From Campylobacterales bacterium (GTDB lineage Bacteria; Campylobacterota; Campylobacteria; Campylobacterales; Sulfurimonadaceae), in NCBI GenBank assembly GCA_016938735.1, contig JAFGUB010000008.1, positions 62,001 to 126,000 of the forward strand: a stretch of 64,000 nt of DNA. Reading direction: 5' to 3'. Below the pieces are notes generated by a model. It ran no database searches. It was not told where the DNA came from and was given only the letters and a program-made list of their open reading frames with translations. Shown here in pieces: positions 55,669-63,154 of this stretch. The translations under genes and the position numbers were made by a program. Position 1 is the stretch's first letter; the number at the start of each line of letters is the position of its first letter.

Positions 55669-56483
55669 GTATACTGCTCGCACTTTTGGCCCCCGTCTTG
55701 GGCGCTTTGGTCTATGGCTTTGAGCGCATCGTGCGGGCGCGGATGCAGCGGCGCAAAGGCCCGCCGCTGCTGCAGCCCTTTTATGACATGGCCAAGCTGC
55801 TCGATAAACGTCTGGTGATGGTACACGCCTTGCATGTAAGCCTTGGCGTCGTGCACTTTATCCTCTTGTGGGTCGCGGTGGCGATGCTCTTTTTGGGCGG
55901 TCATCTGCTGCTGATCCTTTTTGTGCACCTCTTTGCCCTGCTCGCTTTGGTGATGGCGGGCTATAGCGTGCGCTCGCCCTACTCGCACGTCGGAGCCAAC
56001 CGTGAGCTGCTCGCACTGCTGGCGTATGAGCCCGTGCTCATCTTGGTGGCGACGGGGTTTTATCTCACGACGGGCAGTTTTTATGTCGAAGAGATCCTCA
56101 CACAATCGCCAAAGCTTGGGCCGCTGTGGATGTGCTTTTTGGCGCTCTTGCTCGTCATCCCCATCAAACTCAAAAAATCCCCCTTCGACGCCCTTGAAGC
56201 GCATCAAGAGATCGTCGGCGGGGTCGAGATCGAGTACAGCGGCGCTTTTTATGAGGTGCTTTATATGGCCAAAATGGTCGAGTATCTCTTTGTGTATGGC
56301 CTTGTGTGGCTCTTTGCGGGGGATTCATGGCTGCTGGGTTTAGTGCTCGTTAGCCTCGTCTTTTTGCTGGTCAATGCCGTCGATAACGCCACCGCGCGTG
56401 TACGCATCGATCATCTGCTGCGCATCGTCGCCCTTGGCGGGCTCGGCCTTGCGACGCTCAATCTGATTGGAGTAAGCCTATGA
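55665..56483 (+). CDS. Group 4 hydrogenase membrane subunit (EchB/HyfC/NuoH-like)
   Basis: 272 residues with about eight membrane helices. RMQRRKGPPLLQPFYDMAKLL near 27-47 is the NuoH-type quinone-loop signature, and KKSPFDALEAHQEIVGGVEIEYSG near 170 has the conserved acidic loop. It anchors the hydrophilic arm. ATGA overlaps at both ends. Confidence 0.92.
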   Translation: MSILLALLAPVLGALVYGFERIVRARMQRRKGPPLLQPFYDMAKLLDKRLVMVHALHVSLGVVHFILLWVAVAMLFLGGHLLLILFVHLFALLALVMAGYSVRSPYSHVGANRELLALLAYEPVLILVATGFYLTTGSFYVEEILTQSPKLGPLWMCFLALLLVIPIKLKKSPFDALEAHQEIVGGVEIEYSGAFYEVLYMAKMVEYLFVYGLVWLFAGDSWLLGLVLVSLVFLLVNAVDNATARVRIDHLLRIVALGGLGLATLNLIGVSL

Positions 56484-57016
56484 GTCTCTGGAGCAAATGG
56501 CGCAAACGCGCCCCGTGGATCCTGCACTACAACGCCGGAAGCTGCAACGGCTGCGATATCGAAATCCTCGCCGCGCTTAGCCCGCGCTATGATCTGGAGC
56601 GCTTTGGGGTGCTCAACTCGGGCAACCCCAAGCAGAGTGATATCTTTTTGGTCACCGGCCCCGTCACCTACCGCTCGCGCGAACGCCTCATTGAGCTCTA
56701 CATGCAGATTCCTGAGCCCAAAGTCGTGGTGGCAGTGGGGGCGTGTACCGCTACGGGCGGCGTGTTTCGCGGCATGTACAATGTCGAAGACGGGATTGAT
56801 CGCTATATCCCCGTCGATGTCTATGTCCCCGGCTGCGCCGCAGGGCCGCAGCTCATTATCGACGGAGTGATGGAGGCGGTGGCCATCTGGGAGCAAAAAA
56901 CCCAAGCGCTTGAAGAGCCCTTTAGACTCTTTGGCGGCATGGGCACAATCGGCGAAGCACTCAGCCGCCGCAACACTTTGGAGGTCAAAGATGAACAAAA
57001 TCACCGTGAACCTTGA
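56480..57016 (+). CDS. Group 4 [NiFe] hydrogenase small subunit (EchC/HyfI/NuoB-like)
   Basis: 178 residues. One [4Fe-4S] cluster ligand set: GSCNGCDIEILA near 16-27, then VGACTATGG and VPGCAAGPQ. Only the proximal cluster is present, as in other group 4 enzymes. It transfers electrons from the ferredoxin-like subunit to the large subunit. Overlaps the NuoC-like gene by 26 bases. Confidence 0.93.
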   Translation: MSLWSKWRKRAPWILHYNAGSCNGCDIEILAALSPRYDLERFGVLNSGNPKQSDIFLVTGPVTYRSRERLIELYMQIPEPKVVVAVGACTATGGVFRGMYNVEDGIDRYIPVDVYVPGCAAGPQLIIDGVMEAVAIWEQKTQALEEPFRLFGGMGTIGEALSRRNTLEVKDEQNHREP

Positions 57017-57338
57017 AAACGTGGTCGAGACGATCAAGGCTTTTTACAACCCCGCAGCGCACCACTTTCTCACCCTCAATGCCCTCAATGCGCCCGATGA
57101 CTCCATTGAGCTGGAGTGGATCTTCACCCGTTACGGCGTCATTGACGAACCGACGGTGTTTACCCTTACATGTAAGCGTGACGTGCTGATTCCCTCCGTG
57201 ACCTCCTTCATCCCCTCGGCCATCATGAGTGAGCGCGAGACGGTGGATATGTTCGGCGTCAGCATCGAAGGGGCCAAGCGCGGGCTCTACCTCGATGAAG
57301 ACTCACGTGAAATGCCACTAGGGAGATGCAGAGTATGA
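56991..57338 (+). CDS. Group 4 hydrogenase NuoC-like subunit (EchD type)
   Basis: 115 residues from ATG 56991, inside the end of the small-subunit gene with GGAGG upstream. The NuoC/30-kDa signature is SFIPSAIMSERETVDMFGVSIEG near 80-100. TTACATGTAA at 57166 encodes TLTCKRD. ATGA overlap with the large-subunit gene. Confidence 0.88.
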   Translation: MNKITVNLENVVETIKAFYNPAAHHFLTLNALNAPDDSIELEWIFTRYGVIDEPTVFTLTCKRDVLIPSVTSFIPSAIMSERETVDMFGVSIEGAKRGLYLDEDSREMPLGRCRV

Positions 57339-58420
57339 AAAAGACCGTCGAAATCCCGCTGGGATCGCAGCATATCTCGCTGCTTGAGCCGATCCGCTTT
57401 CGCTTCCACTGCGAAAACGAAGTGATCCGCGACGTCGATGCCGACGTGGGCTTTGTGCATCGCGGGGTCGAAGAGGCGTGCGCGAGTCGTTTTGAGTTCA
57501 AGCAAGTCGGCTACGTGGTGGCGCGGGTCTGCGGACTGTGCGCCATCACCCACTCGCTGGGCTACACGCTGGCGGTGGAGAAGCTCTTACATGTAGAGAC
57601 TTCGATGCGCATCAAATACCTGCGGATGCTGATGGTGGAGCTGGATCGCATCCACTCGCACATGCTCTGCCTCGCACACACTGCTGAAAATGCGGGCTTT
57701 GAAGCGCTTTTTATGCAGATCATGAATGAGCGTGAGCTGGTTATGGACGTGCAAGAAGCGCTCAGCGGCAACCGCGTGCAGTTTGACTACATCAGCATCG
57801 GCGGCGTCAACCGCGACCTCAGTGCGCAAGCGGGCGCGCTGGTGCTGCGCAATCTCTCCTTGCTGGAGCCAAAAATCGATGAGCTCTTTGAGCGCTTCAC
57901 AAGCAACTGGAGCCTTTCACTCAAGTATCGCGGCATCGGGGCGCTGAGCCTAACGCAGGCGTACATGTACAACACCCTCGGGCCGCTGGCGCGCGCGGCG
58001 GGGCTAGAAACCGACGTGCGGCTGGAGACGAATGACTTCCCCTACGCGCAGATCGGCTTTGAGATCATCACGGAGCAAGGCGGCGATATTTACGCGAGAA
58101 ACCTCGTGCGTCTGCGTGAGATCAAACAGTCGATAAAGATGGTGCGCCACATCATCGAAGGGCTGCCCGAAGGGGCGATTCAGGAAAAAACCAAAGGCAA
58201 GCCCGAAGGCGAAGCCATTGTGCGCATAGAGGCCCCCAGAGGTGAGCTGATGTATCTGGTACGCGGCAACAAGAGCAGCATTTTAGAGCGCGTGCGGATC
58301 AAAACCCCCACCTTCTCAGGCATCCCCGCCATGATCGAGATCTTCAAAGGGAGCAACTTCGCCGACGCACCGGCGATTTTGGCCTCGTTTGATCCGTGCA
58401 TGAGCTGTACGGCAAAGTGA
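57335..58420 (+). CDS. Group 4 [NiFe] hydrogenase large subunit (EchE/HyfG/CooH-like)
   Basis: 361 residues from ATG 57335, chosen for its ATGA overlap and GGAG spacing. Both nickel-iron ligand pairs are present: RVCGLCAITHS near 63 and DPCMSCTAK at the very C-terminus. The protein stops right after the second pair, so there is no removable tail, a state known for some group 4 enzymes. Both pairs being intact argues for a true hydrogenase rather than a complex I subunit. A one-mismatch palindrome lies at 57587. Confidence 0.93.
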   Translation: MKKTVEIPLGSQHISLLEPIRFRFHCENEVIRDVDADVGFVHRGVEEACASRFEFKQVGYVVARVCGLCAITHSLGYTLAVEKLLHVETSMRIKYLRMLMVELDRIHSHMLCLAHTAENAGFEALFMQIMNERELVMDVQEALSGNRVQFDYISIGGVNRDLSAQAGALVLRNLSLLEPKIDELFERFTSNWSLSLKYRGIGALSLTQAYMYNTLGPLARAAGLETDVRLETNDFPYAQIGFEIITEQGGDIYARNLVRLREIKQSIKMVRHIIEGLPEGAIQEKTKGKPEGEAIVRIEAPRGELMYLVRGNKSSILERVRIKTPTFSGIPAMIEIFKGSNFADAPAILASFDPCMSCTAK

Positions 58421-58427
58421 GGAAACC

Positions 58428-58880
58428 ATGCTAAACGCCCTGATTCAAGCCCTCAAAAACCTGATCTCCCCGCCCGTGACCCTGCAATATCCGCTTGCTG
58501 AAGATATCACCCTCCCAGCGCAGTATCGCGGCCTCATCGAATACAGCGCGGAGGATTGCATCTTTTGTGACAAGTGCGAACACGCCTGCCCCCCACGCGC
58601 CATCATCTTTTTCCAAGAAGCAAACGGCGACAAAGTCTACCGCTACAACCCCCACCTCTGCATCTACTGCGGCGAATGCGTCCGCGCCTGCCCCAAACCC
58701 CAAGAGGCGCTCTGGCAGAGCGAGAAGAAGCAGCCTTTTGCGCTAAGGGCTGAGAATGTTAATAGTGAGTGGAAGGTGTGGGAAGAGCGCTGCTCTGAGA
58801 GCCGCGACGCTTTTGCGGCAGCGAAGAAGGCGAAGAAGGCGGCAAAAGCGCAAAGTGATGGACAAGGGGAGATGCAGTAG
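58428..58880 (+). CDS. Hydrogenase ferredoxin-like subunit, two [4Fe-4S] clusters (EchF/NuoI-like)
   Basis: 150 residues with two clusters: CIFCDKCEHACP near 45-56 and CIYCGECVRACP near 81-92. The C-terminal 40 residues are Lys/Ala-rich (AAAKKAKKAAKAQ) and may be a lineage-specific extension. It would accept or give electrons to soluble ferredoxin. Last of the six genes. Confidence 0.9.
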   Translation: MLNALIQALKNLISPPVTLQYPLAEDITLPAQYRGLIEYSAEDCIFCDKCEHACPPRAIIFFQEANGDKVYRYNPHLCIYCGECVRACPKPQEALWQSEKKQPFALRAENVNSEWKVWEERCSESRDAFAAAKKAKKAAKAQSDGQGEMQ

Positions 58881-58904
58881 GGGTGCTTTGGGAGGTGAAG
58901 GCGT

Positions 58905-59255
58905 ATGCATTTTGAATGGGATGAAAACAAAAATCGGACCAATATCAAAAAGCATGGCATCGACTTTAGGGAAGCTTGCTATGTGTTTGCAGACCCATTT
59001 GCACTGAGTATGCCAAACGACGAACATTCAGACAGCGAGGAAACTCAAATGAAAAAAGAATACGATTTCTCCAACGCGGAGCAAGGTAAATTTTATGTAC
59101 CGATGGATGAAATACGTCTGCCGATCTATCTTGACAAAGATATTGAGATATTTCTGGCCAAGGCCGTCAAAAAAGACGGCAAAAGCTCTATCCAAACCGT
59201 GGTAAACGAACTGCTGCGCAAAGACATAGAAATAGCTAAAAAGGTTTGGGCGTAA
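58905..59255 (+). CDS. BrnT toxin fragment fused in frame to BrnA antitoxin
   Basis: Residues 1-46 match the N-terminal half of BrnT (MHFEWDENKNRTNIKKHGIDF, then VFADPFALSMPNDEHSD). BrnT then stops and residue 49 begins a complete BrnA-like antitoxin (MKKEYDFSNAEQGKFYVP, then KSSIQTVVNELLRKDIE). BrnT is normally about 90 residues, so its catalytic second half has been deleted in frame. GAGGA seven bases before the internal ATG at 59049 could still drive free BrnA (68 residues). Confidence 0.75.
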   Translation: MHFEWDENKNRTNIKKHGIDFREACYVFADPFALSMPNDEHSDSEETQMKKEYDFSNAEQGKFYVPMDEIRLPIYLDKDIEIFLAKAVKKDGKSSIQTVVNELLRKDIEIAKKVWA

Positions 59256-59295
59256 CAGAGACCATGTTGCGATTTGCTTACATGTAGTCGTTTTT

Positions 59296-59413
59296 TTCTC
59301 GTTCCCAACGTCCCCGCTGGGAACGTATATGAAAGCTTACATGTAAAGAACGTATCATGATCGCCAAAAGAGAAAAAAGTATGCGTTCCCAAGCTGGAGC
59401 TTGGGAACGAGGA
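59296..59413 (+). repeat. Direct repeat, copy 1, with two hairpins around TTACATGTAA
   Basis: 118 bp. A left hairpin (GTTCCCAACG...CTGGGAAC), a central AGCTTACATGTAAAGAA, and a right hairpin (TTCCCAAGCTGGAGCTTGGGAA). A second copy lies at 59949-60065 in the same orientation, flanking the gene at 59471-59800. The right hairpin resembles short repeats I recall from unrelated bacteria; not verified. Confidence 0.85.
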
Positions 59414-59470
59414 GAAGTTTGAACAGCTCCTTTTGTTGTCACATATTTTTTTCTCTATTGCACTGTCCTA

Positions 59471-59800
59471 TCAAAGGCCCATATATCTACTGCACCCCTC
59501 TTTGATACTGTCTTGTATAATTTCTGAAAAAATAATGTGATTGCCCCCATCTTTTAAGAGAAGTTCAGCATCCTTCCAATTCAATCTTGGGTACTTTTTC
59601 GCATGTGCTCGTGCGGTACCATTGACGGCATATTGGTCGCCTGCGATGTCAATAACGACATATTTTTTATTGCCCTGCTCCCAACATTGCACAACTCCAA
59701 AATCAGTCTTTAAATGAGCAAGCTGCTCTTTTTTCAAAAATCCTGCTTGCGCAAATGATACTAAAACTATCGAGAAATATAGAGAAACTACCATTCTCAT
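59471..59800 (-). CDS. Exported DUF2511-like protein between direct repeats
   Basis: 109 residues from ATG 59800, preceded by a full GGAGGTG. A signal peptide runs to about residue 19 (SFAQA). The mature part has FGVVQCWEQGNKKYVVIDIAGDQYAVNGTARAHA, similar to DUF2511 (YebY-like) proteins, then a helical tail. Base composition is lower in GC than nearby genes. Flanked by the two direct repeats, so it may have come as a cassette. Confidence 0.65.
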   Translation of the reverse strand: MRMVVSLYFSIVLVSFAQAGFLKKEQLAHLKTDFGVVQCWEQGNKKYVVIDIAGDQYAVNGTARAHAKKYPRLNWKDAELLLKDGGNHIIFSEIIQDSIKEGCSRYMGL

Positions 59801-59948
59801 AATTACACCTCCTATTAAACTGTTGATAAATAGTAACAAAAATAGTCTTAAGTAAACAACATTATTTCTGGCTTACTGAGAAAATAAATGGAAACAGTAC
59901 ACGAGGCTAATTTAAACCTTCAGCAGAACGAATATAACGGCAAAAGTT

Positions 59949-60065
59949 TTCTCGTTCCCAACGTCTTCGTTGGGAAGTCATATGAAAGCTTACATGTAAA
60001 GAATGTATGATGAGCGCCAAAAGAGAAAAAGTATACATTCCCAAGCTGGAGCTTGGGAACGAGGA
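59949..60065 (+). repeat. Direct repeat, copy 2
   Basis: 117 bp, same plan as copy 1 with scattered changes in both hairpins (GTCTTCGT loop instead of GTCCCCGC; CATTCCC for CGTTCCC). The TTACATGTAA is kept exactly at 59990-59999. It occupies part of the 400-bp stretch between 59800 and 60202; the rest holds nothing I recognise. Confidence 0.85.
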
Positions 60066-60201
60066 AAGCCCATTCAAGGCATTGCAATGTGCTCCTATTC
60101 TTCTTGAATCGTTACATGCTACAATACCTCATTTTTGACGCCATATCCGATGATGCAACAAATCTAAAACCCTAAACAAACTTCACAAAAAAGGACCCAA
60201 C

Positions 60202-60543
60202 ATGATCAAAACCGCTCTGCTCTTTGCCCTGCTGCTCGCAGGCTGCACCCAAGAGACCCAAAACAAAATCGGAAGAGGCATCCAAAACTGGACGGGCACA
60301 GATGGCGTGGTCGATATCTACGCCGGGGAGAAGCTCATCAAGCGTTTCATCCAAGTTGACAAGCTCAGCACCGGAAAAGGTACCGACGACGGTAAACCCA
60401 GAGCCTACCGCTACGGCTACGGCTATGACGATCTCAACTTCAACTTCGTGGCCGATAAAAATGAAAAGAAAATCTACTTCGAGGTCGGCGAGTTCACCAC
60501 TCATGTTTTTTACGAAAACACTCAGGTTTCGCAGCAGCCATAG
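60202..60543 (+). CDS. Small lipoprotein, unknown function
   Basis: 113 residues. Lipobox LLLAGC at 11-15, then QETQNKIGRGIQNWTGTDGVVDIYAG and a Tyr/Gly-rich YRYGYGYDDL. The C-terminal FVADKNEKKIYFEV suggests a small beta fold. AAAGGAC upstream. No family recognised. Confidence 0.72.
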   Translation: MIKTALLFALLLAGCTQETQNKIGRGIQNWTGTDGVVDIYAGEKLIKRFIQVDKLSTGKGTDDGKPRAYRYGYGYDDLNFNFVADKNEKKIYFEVGEFTTHVFYENTQVSQQP

Positions 60544-60666
60544 CGCCCTTCTCCTCAGTCGATTTGTATCTGATCCGTACAGAATGCGGTTCAGAATCAA
60601 ACAAAATAAACTATTTTGTCATTTTATTTACAATGTACAAAATTTTACAAAAGGTTAGGAGTTTAT

Positions 60667-60930
60667 ATGGCACAAGTCAATGTCAACATCCGCATGGATG
60701 AAACGGTAAAAAAACAAGCCGAAGAGCTCTTTAGCGAACTGGGGCTTAATATGACTACGGCATTTAATATGTTTGTTCGTCAGGCACTCAATCGCGGCGG
60801 TATCCCTTTTGACGTCGTACGTAAAGATGATTTTTATAGCGCATACAACCAAGAAAAGCTAAAAGAGTCTATCTCCGACACCAACAAAACGGTAAAAAGC
60901 ATCGACGAATTGGAAAAGATGGCTCAATGA
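60667..60930 (+). CDS. RelB/DinJ family antitoxin
   Basis: 87 residues from ATG 60667 behind TTAGGAG. Ribbon-helix-helix start AQVNVNIRMDETVKKQAEELFSELGLNMTTAFNMFVRQ is typical for DinJ/RelB, then IPFDV and a toxin-neutralising tail. AT-rich repeats upstream (TTTTGT...ACAAAA) may be its operator. Overlaps the damaged toxin as ATGA. Confidence 0.88.
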   Translation: MAQVNVNIRMDETVKKQAEELFSELGLNMTTAFNMFVRQALNRGGIPFDVVRKDDFYSAYNQEKLKESISDTNKTVKSIDELEKMAQ

Positions 60931-61195
60931 GCCAAAAAATCTTCTTTACTCCAATGGCGTGGGAAGAGTACCTCTCATGACATAGTGAGGACAAAAAACA
61001 CGCAAACGCATCAACCAACTCTTAGCCGACATTATGCGCAACGGCACCCAAGGTATCGGCAAGCCTGAAAGACTCAAAGGTGATCTGTCGGCATATTGGA
61101 GCCGCCGAATAGATGACAAAAATCGCATTGTCTACCGTATCCTTGAAGAGGTAATCGAAGTAGTACAGTGCAAAACACACTACGCGGATCAATAG
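60927..61195 (+). pseudogene. YoeB-type toxin gene, broken
   Basis: Begins MSQKIFFTPMAWEEYLS, then TGA at 60978 where YoeB has Trp (TGG), then HSEDKK. One A is missing from the A-run at 60993-60998; restoring it joins KRINQLLADIMRNG and GIGKPERLKGDLSAYWSRRI plus IVYR...CKTHY, which hold the YoeB catalytic region. So the gene has a nonsense change and a -1 frameshift. The antitoxin remains intact. Confidence 0.85.
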
Positions 61196-61278
61196 AAACA
61201 AATCCTTACATGTAAAGAGCGACGGACGCACCGCCTCAACCGAAAACACGCTACAATCAGCCCCAAAAAGGAGCCTAA

Positions 61279-61989
61279 ATGAACCCGTCCGAAGCCAAAA
61301 CCGCCCTGCTTGAAGCGAGCGCCTTTCGCCATGCCTGCAAACTTTTTGACCCCCAAAAACCCATCAGTGACGACAATATGGGCTTTTTGCTCGAAATCGC
61401 CAGACTCTCGCCCACCTCGTTTGGGATGCAGGGGGTGCGGCTCATCGTCATCACCGATCCTGCGCTCAAAGCCGCATTAAAACCCGCCTGCTGGAACCAA
61501 AACCAGATCGACACTTGCAGCCACCTCATCGCCCTAACCACCCGCACCGCCGACTTAGAGCCTTATAGCGACTGGGTCAAGGCGCGTTTTGGTGATCGCG
61601 GGCTGAGCGCCGAGCAAGAAGCGGCGTACAACGACAAATACAACGCCTTTCACCAAGACCTCAAAACACGCATCGAAGGCTTGTTTAAACCGCGCGTCAT
61701 CGGCTTTTTTTACTGGCTCTTTCACAAAAACCGCACGCCCAAAGAGCTTTATGAGTGGGGCGCACGCCAGTGCTACATCATCCTTGGCAACCTCATGAGC
61801 GCCGCCGCCGCCATTGGCATCGACTCTTGCCCGATTGAGAGTTTTGAGAAAAACAGAGTAGAGGAGATTTTGGCGCTCGATACGCAGCGCGAAGAGGTCG
61901 CGGTGCTCTGCGCTCTGGGCTACCGCGCAGGCGCGCAACCACCCAAACTGCGGCTGCCACTTGAGGCCATCACGGAGTTTAGAAGCTGA
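61279..61989 (+). CDS. Nitroreductase-family protein
   Basis: 236 residues: EASAFRHACKLFDPQKPISDDNMGFLLEIARLSPTSFGMQGVRLIVI at the start and GNLMSAAAAIGIDSCPIESFEK near 170 match FMN-dependent NfsB-like enzymes. Likely a flavin NAD(P)H oxidoreductase. AAGGAG ribosome site and TACAAT -10. Overlaps the convergent rlmI end by 11 bases. Confidence 0.9.
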   Translation: MNPSEAKTALLEASAFRHACKLFDPQKPISDDNMGFLLEIARLSPTSFGMQGVRLIVITDPALKAALKPACWNQNQIDTCSHLIALTTRTADLEPYSDWVKARFGDRGLSAEQEAAYNDKYNAFHQDLKTRIEGLFKPRVIGFFYWLFHKNRTPKELYEWGARQCYIILGNLMSAAAAIGIDSCPIESFEKNRVEEILALDTQREEVAVLCALGYRAGAQPPKLRLPLEAITEFRS

Positions 61990-63154
61990 TTTTTCGCAGC
62001 ACCACACCGCTAAGGTAGTCGGTGTTGGGGATCGAGAGGATGTAGGGGTGATCCGCGTCGGCGCGCAGCAGCTCCAGCACTTCAAGCATCACCCCCTCTT
62101 GGGTGCCTACATGTAAGGCCAAAGTGAGCAACTCGCCGATACCTACATGGTGCGAACATGAAAAGAGCGCCACGATCCCCTGATCTTCGAGTATCTTCAC
62201 CGCCGAAGCAAGCAAAAAGCCCATCCCCTTCATCGCCCCCTCCACCTCGCGCTTGGTTTTGGCAAAAGGGGGCGGATCGAGCACGATCAGATCATAACGC
62301 GTAGCGCTTGCGACCTGAGCCTCCATGAAGTCAAAAGCGTCTGCCTTGGTGATGGTCTGCGGCGCGAAGCCGTTACATGTAAGGTTTTGCGCTACCTGGA
62401 CGAGCGCACTGTCGCTCATATCCACAAAATGGACACTCGCCCCTTCGCGCAGGGCGTGCAGCCCAAAACCGCCCGCGTTGCAAAAGCAATCCAGCACGCG
62501 CATACCGCCGCGCACATAACCCGAGACGACATGACGGTTGCGGCGCTGATCGAGGTAAAATCCGGTCTTTTGCCCCGCGTGCAGATCCACCTCGAAAGCG
62601 ACGCCGCGCTCTTGCATCACCACGCGCTGCGGCACTTCGCCCCAAATCACGCCGCCGGCGCTCTCAAGACCCTCTTTGCGGCGCATCTTGGCATCGGACT
62701 TTTCGATGATCCCTTTGGGCTGGGCAACGGCAATAAGCGCATCGATGATCCAAGGGCGCAGGCGCTCCATCCCCAGCGTGTTGATCTGCAAGGAGAGATA
62801 ACCGTTGTAATAATCCACCATGAGTCCGGGCAACATATCGGCTTCGGCGTGGACGATGCGGTAAGCATTGCTTTGGCGTGCCAGATCGCTGCGCTTGTGC
62901 CATGCGCGCTCTATACGCTGAGCCATAAACGCCGCGTCGATGCTACGCTCCTCAAACGACAAAACGCGTACCGTAATCTCGCTTGCGCCGTTGTAGTAAC
63001 CGATGCCCAAAAATGCGCCGCCGTGAGATTCGATGCGCACCCTATCACCGTCTTGGATCGCCTCGTCGTACGCGGCTATTTCGTTTCGGTAGACCCAACA
63101 AAAACGGCTCTGGAGTTTATGGCTTGAGGCTTTGGTAACGCGAAGGGTATGCAT
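61979..63154 (-). CDS. rlmI: RlmI-like 23S rRNA (cytosine-5) methyltransferase
   Basis: 391 residues from ATG 63154 with AAAGAG upstream. An N-terminal PUA domain (1-75), the RlmI middle domain with DMLPGLMVDYYNGYL, the SAM motif VLDCFCNAGGFGLHA near 218, VLDPPPFAK near 290 and the catalytic FSCSHHV. It methylates C1962-type sites. TTACATGTAA at 62373 encodes LTCNGF and another copy at 63173 precedes the ribosome site. Confidence 0.9.
   Translation of the reverse strand: MHTLRVTKASSHKLQSRFCWVYRNEIAAYDEAIQDGDRVRIESHGGAFLGIGYYNGASEITVRVLSFEERSIDAAFMAQRIERAWHKRSDLARQSNAYRIVHAEADMLPGLMVDYYNGYLSLQINTLGMERLRPWIIDALIAVAQPKGIIEKSDAKMRRKEGLESAGGVIWGEVPQRVVMQERGVAFEVDLHAGQKTGFYLDQRRNRHVVSGYVRGGMRVLDCFCNAGGFGLHALREGASVHFVDMSDSALVQVAQNLTCNGFAPQTITKADAFDFMEAQVASATRYDLIVLDPPPFAKTKREVEGAMKGMGFLLASAVKILEDQGIVALFSCSHHVGIGELLTLALHVGTQEGVMLEVLELLRADADHPYILSIPNTDYLSGVVLRKISF

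Noticed and set aside
57961-57970. GTACATGTAC in the hydrogenase large-subunit gene
   Set aside because: Shares the ACATGT core but has both end bases changed; encodes a conserved Tyr-Met region, so likely coincidental.
59296-60065. Insertion sequence or CRISPR
   Set aside because: Only two copies 650 bp apart, no transposase and no regular spacers; treated as direct repeats.
62387-63127. 246-residue frame antisense to rlmI
   Set aside because: rlmI has all catalytic motifs on the other strand; the antisense frame shows none.
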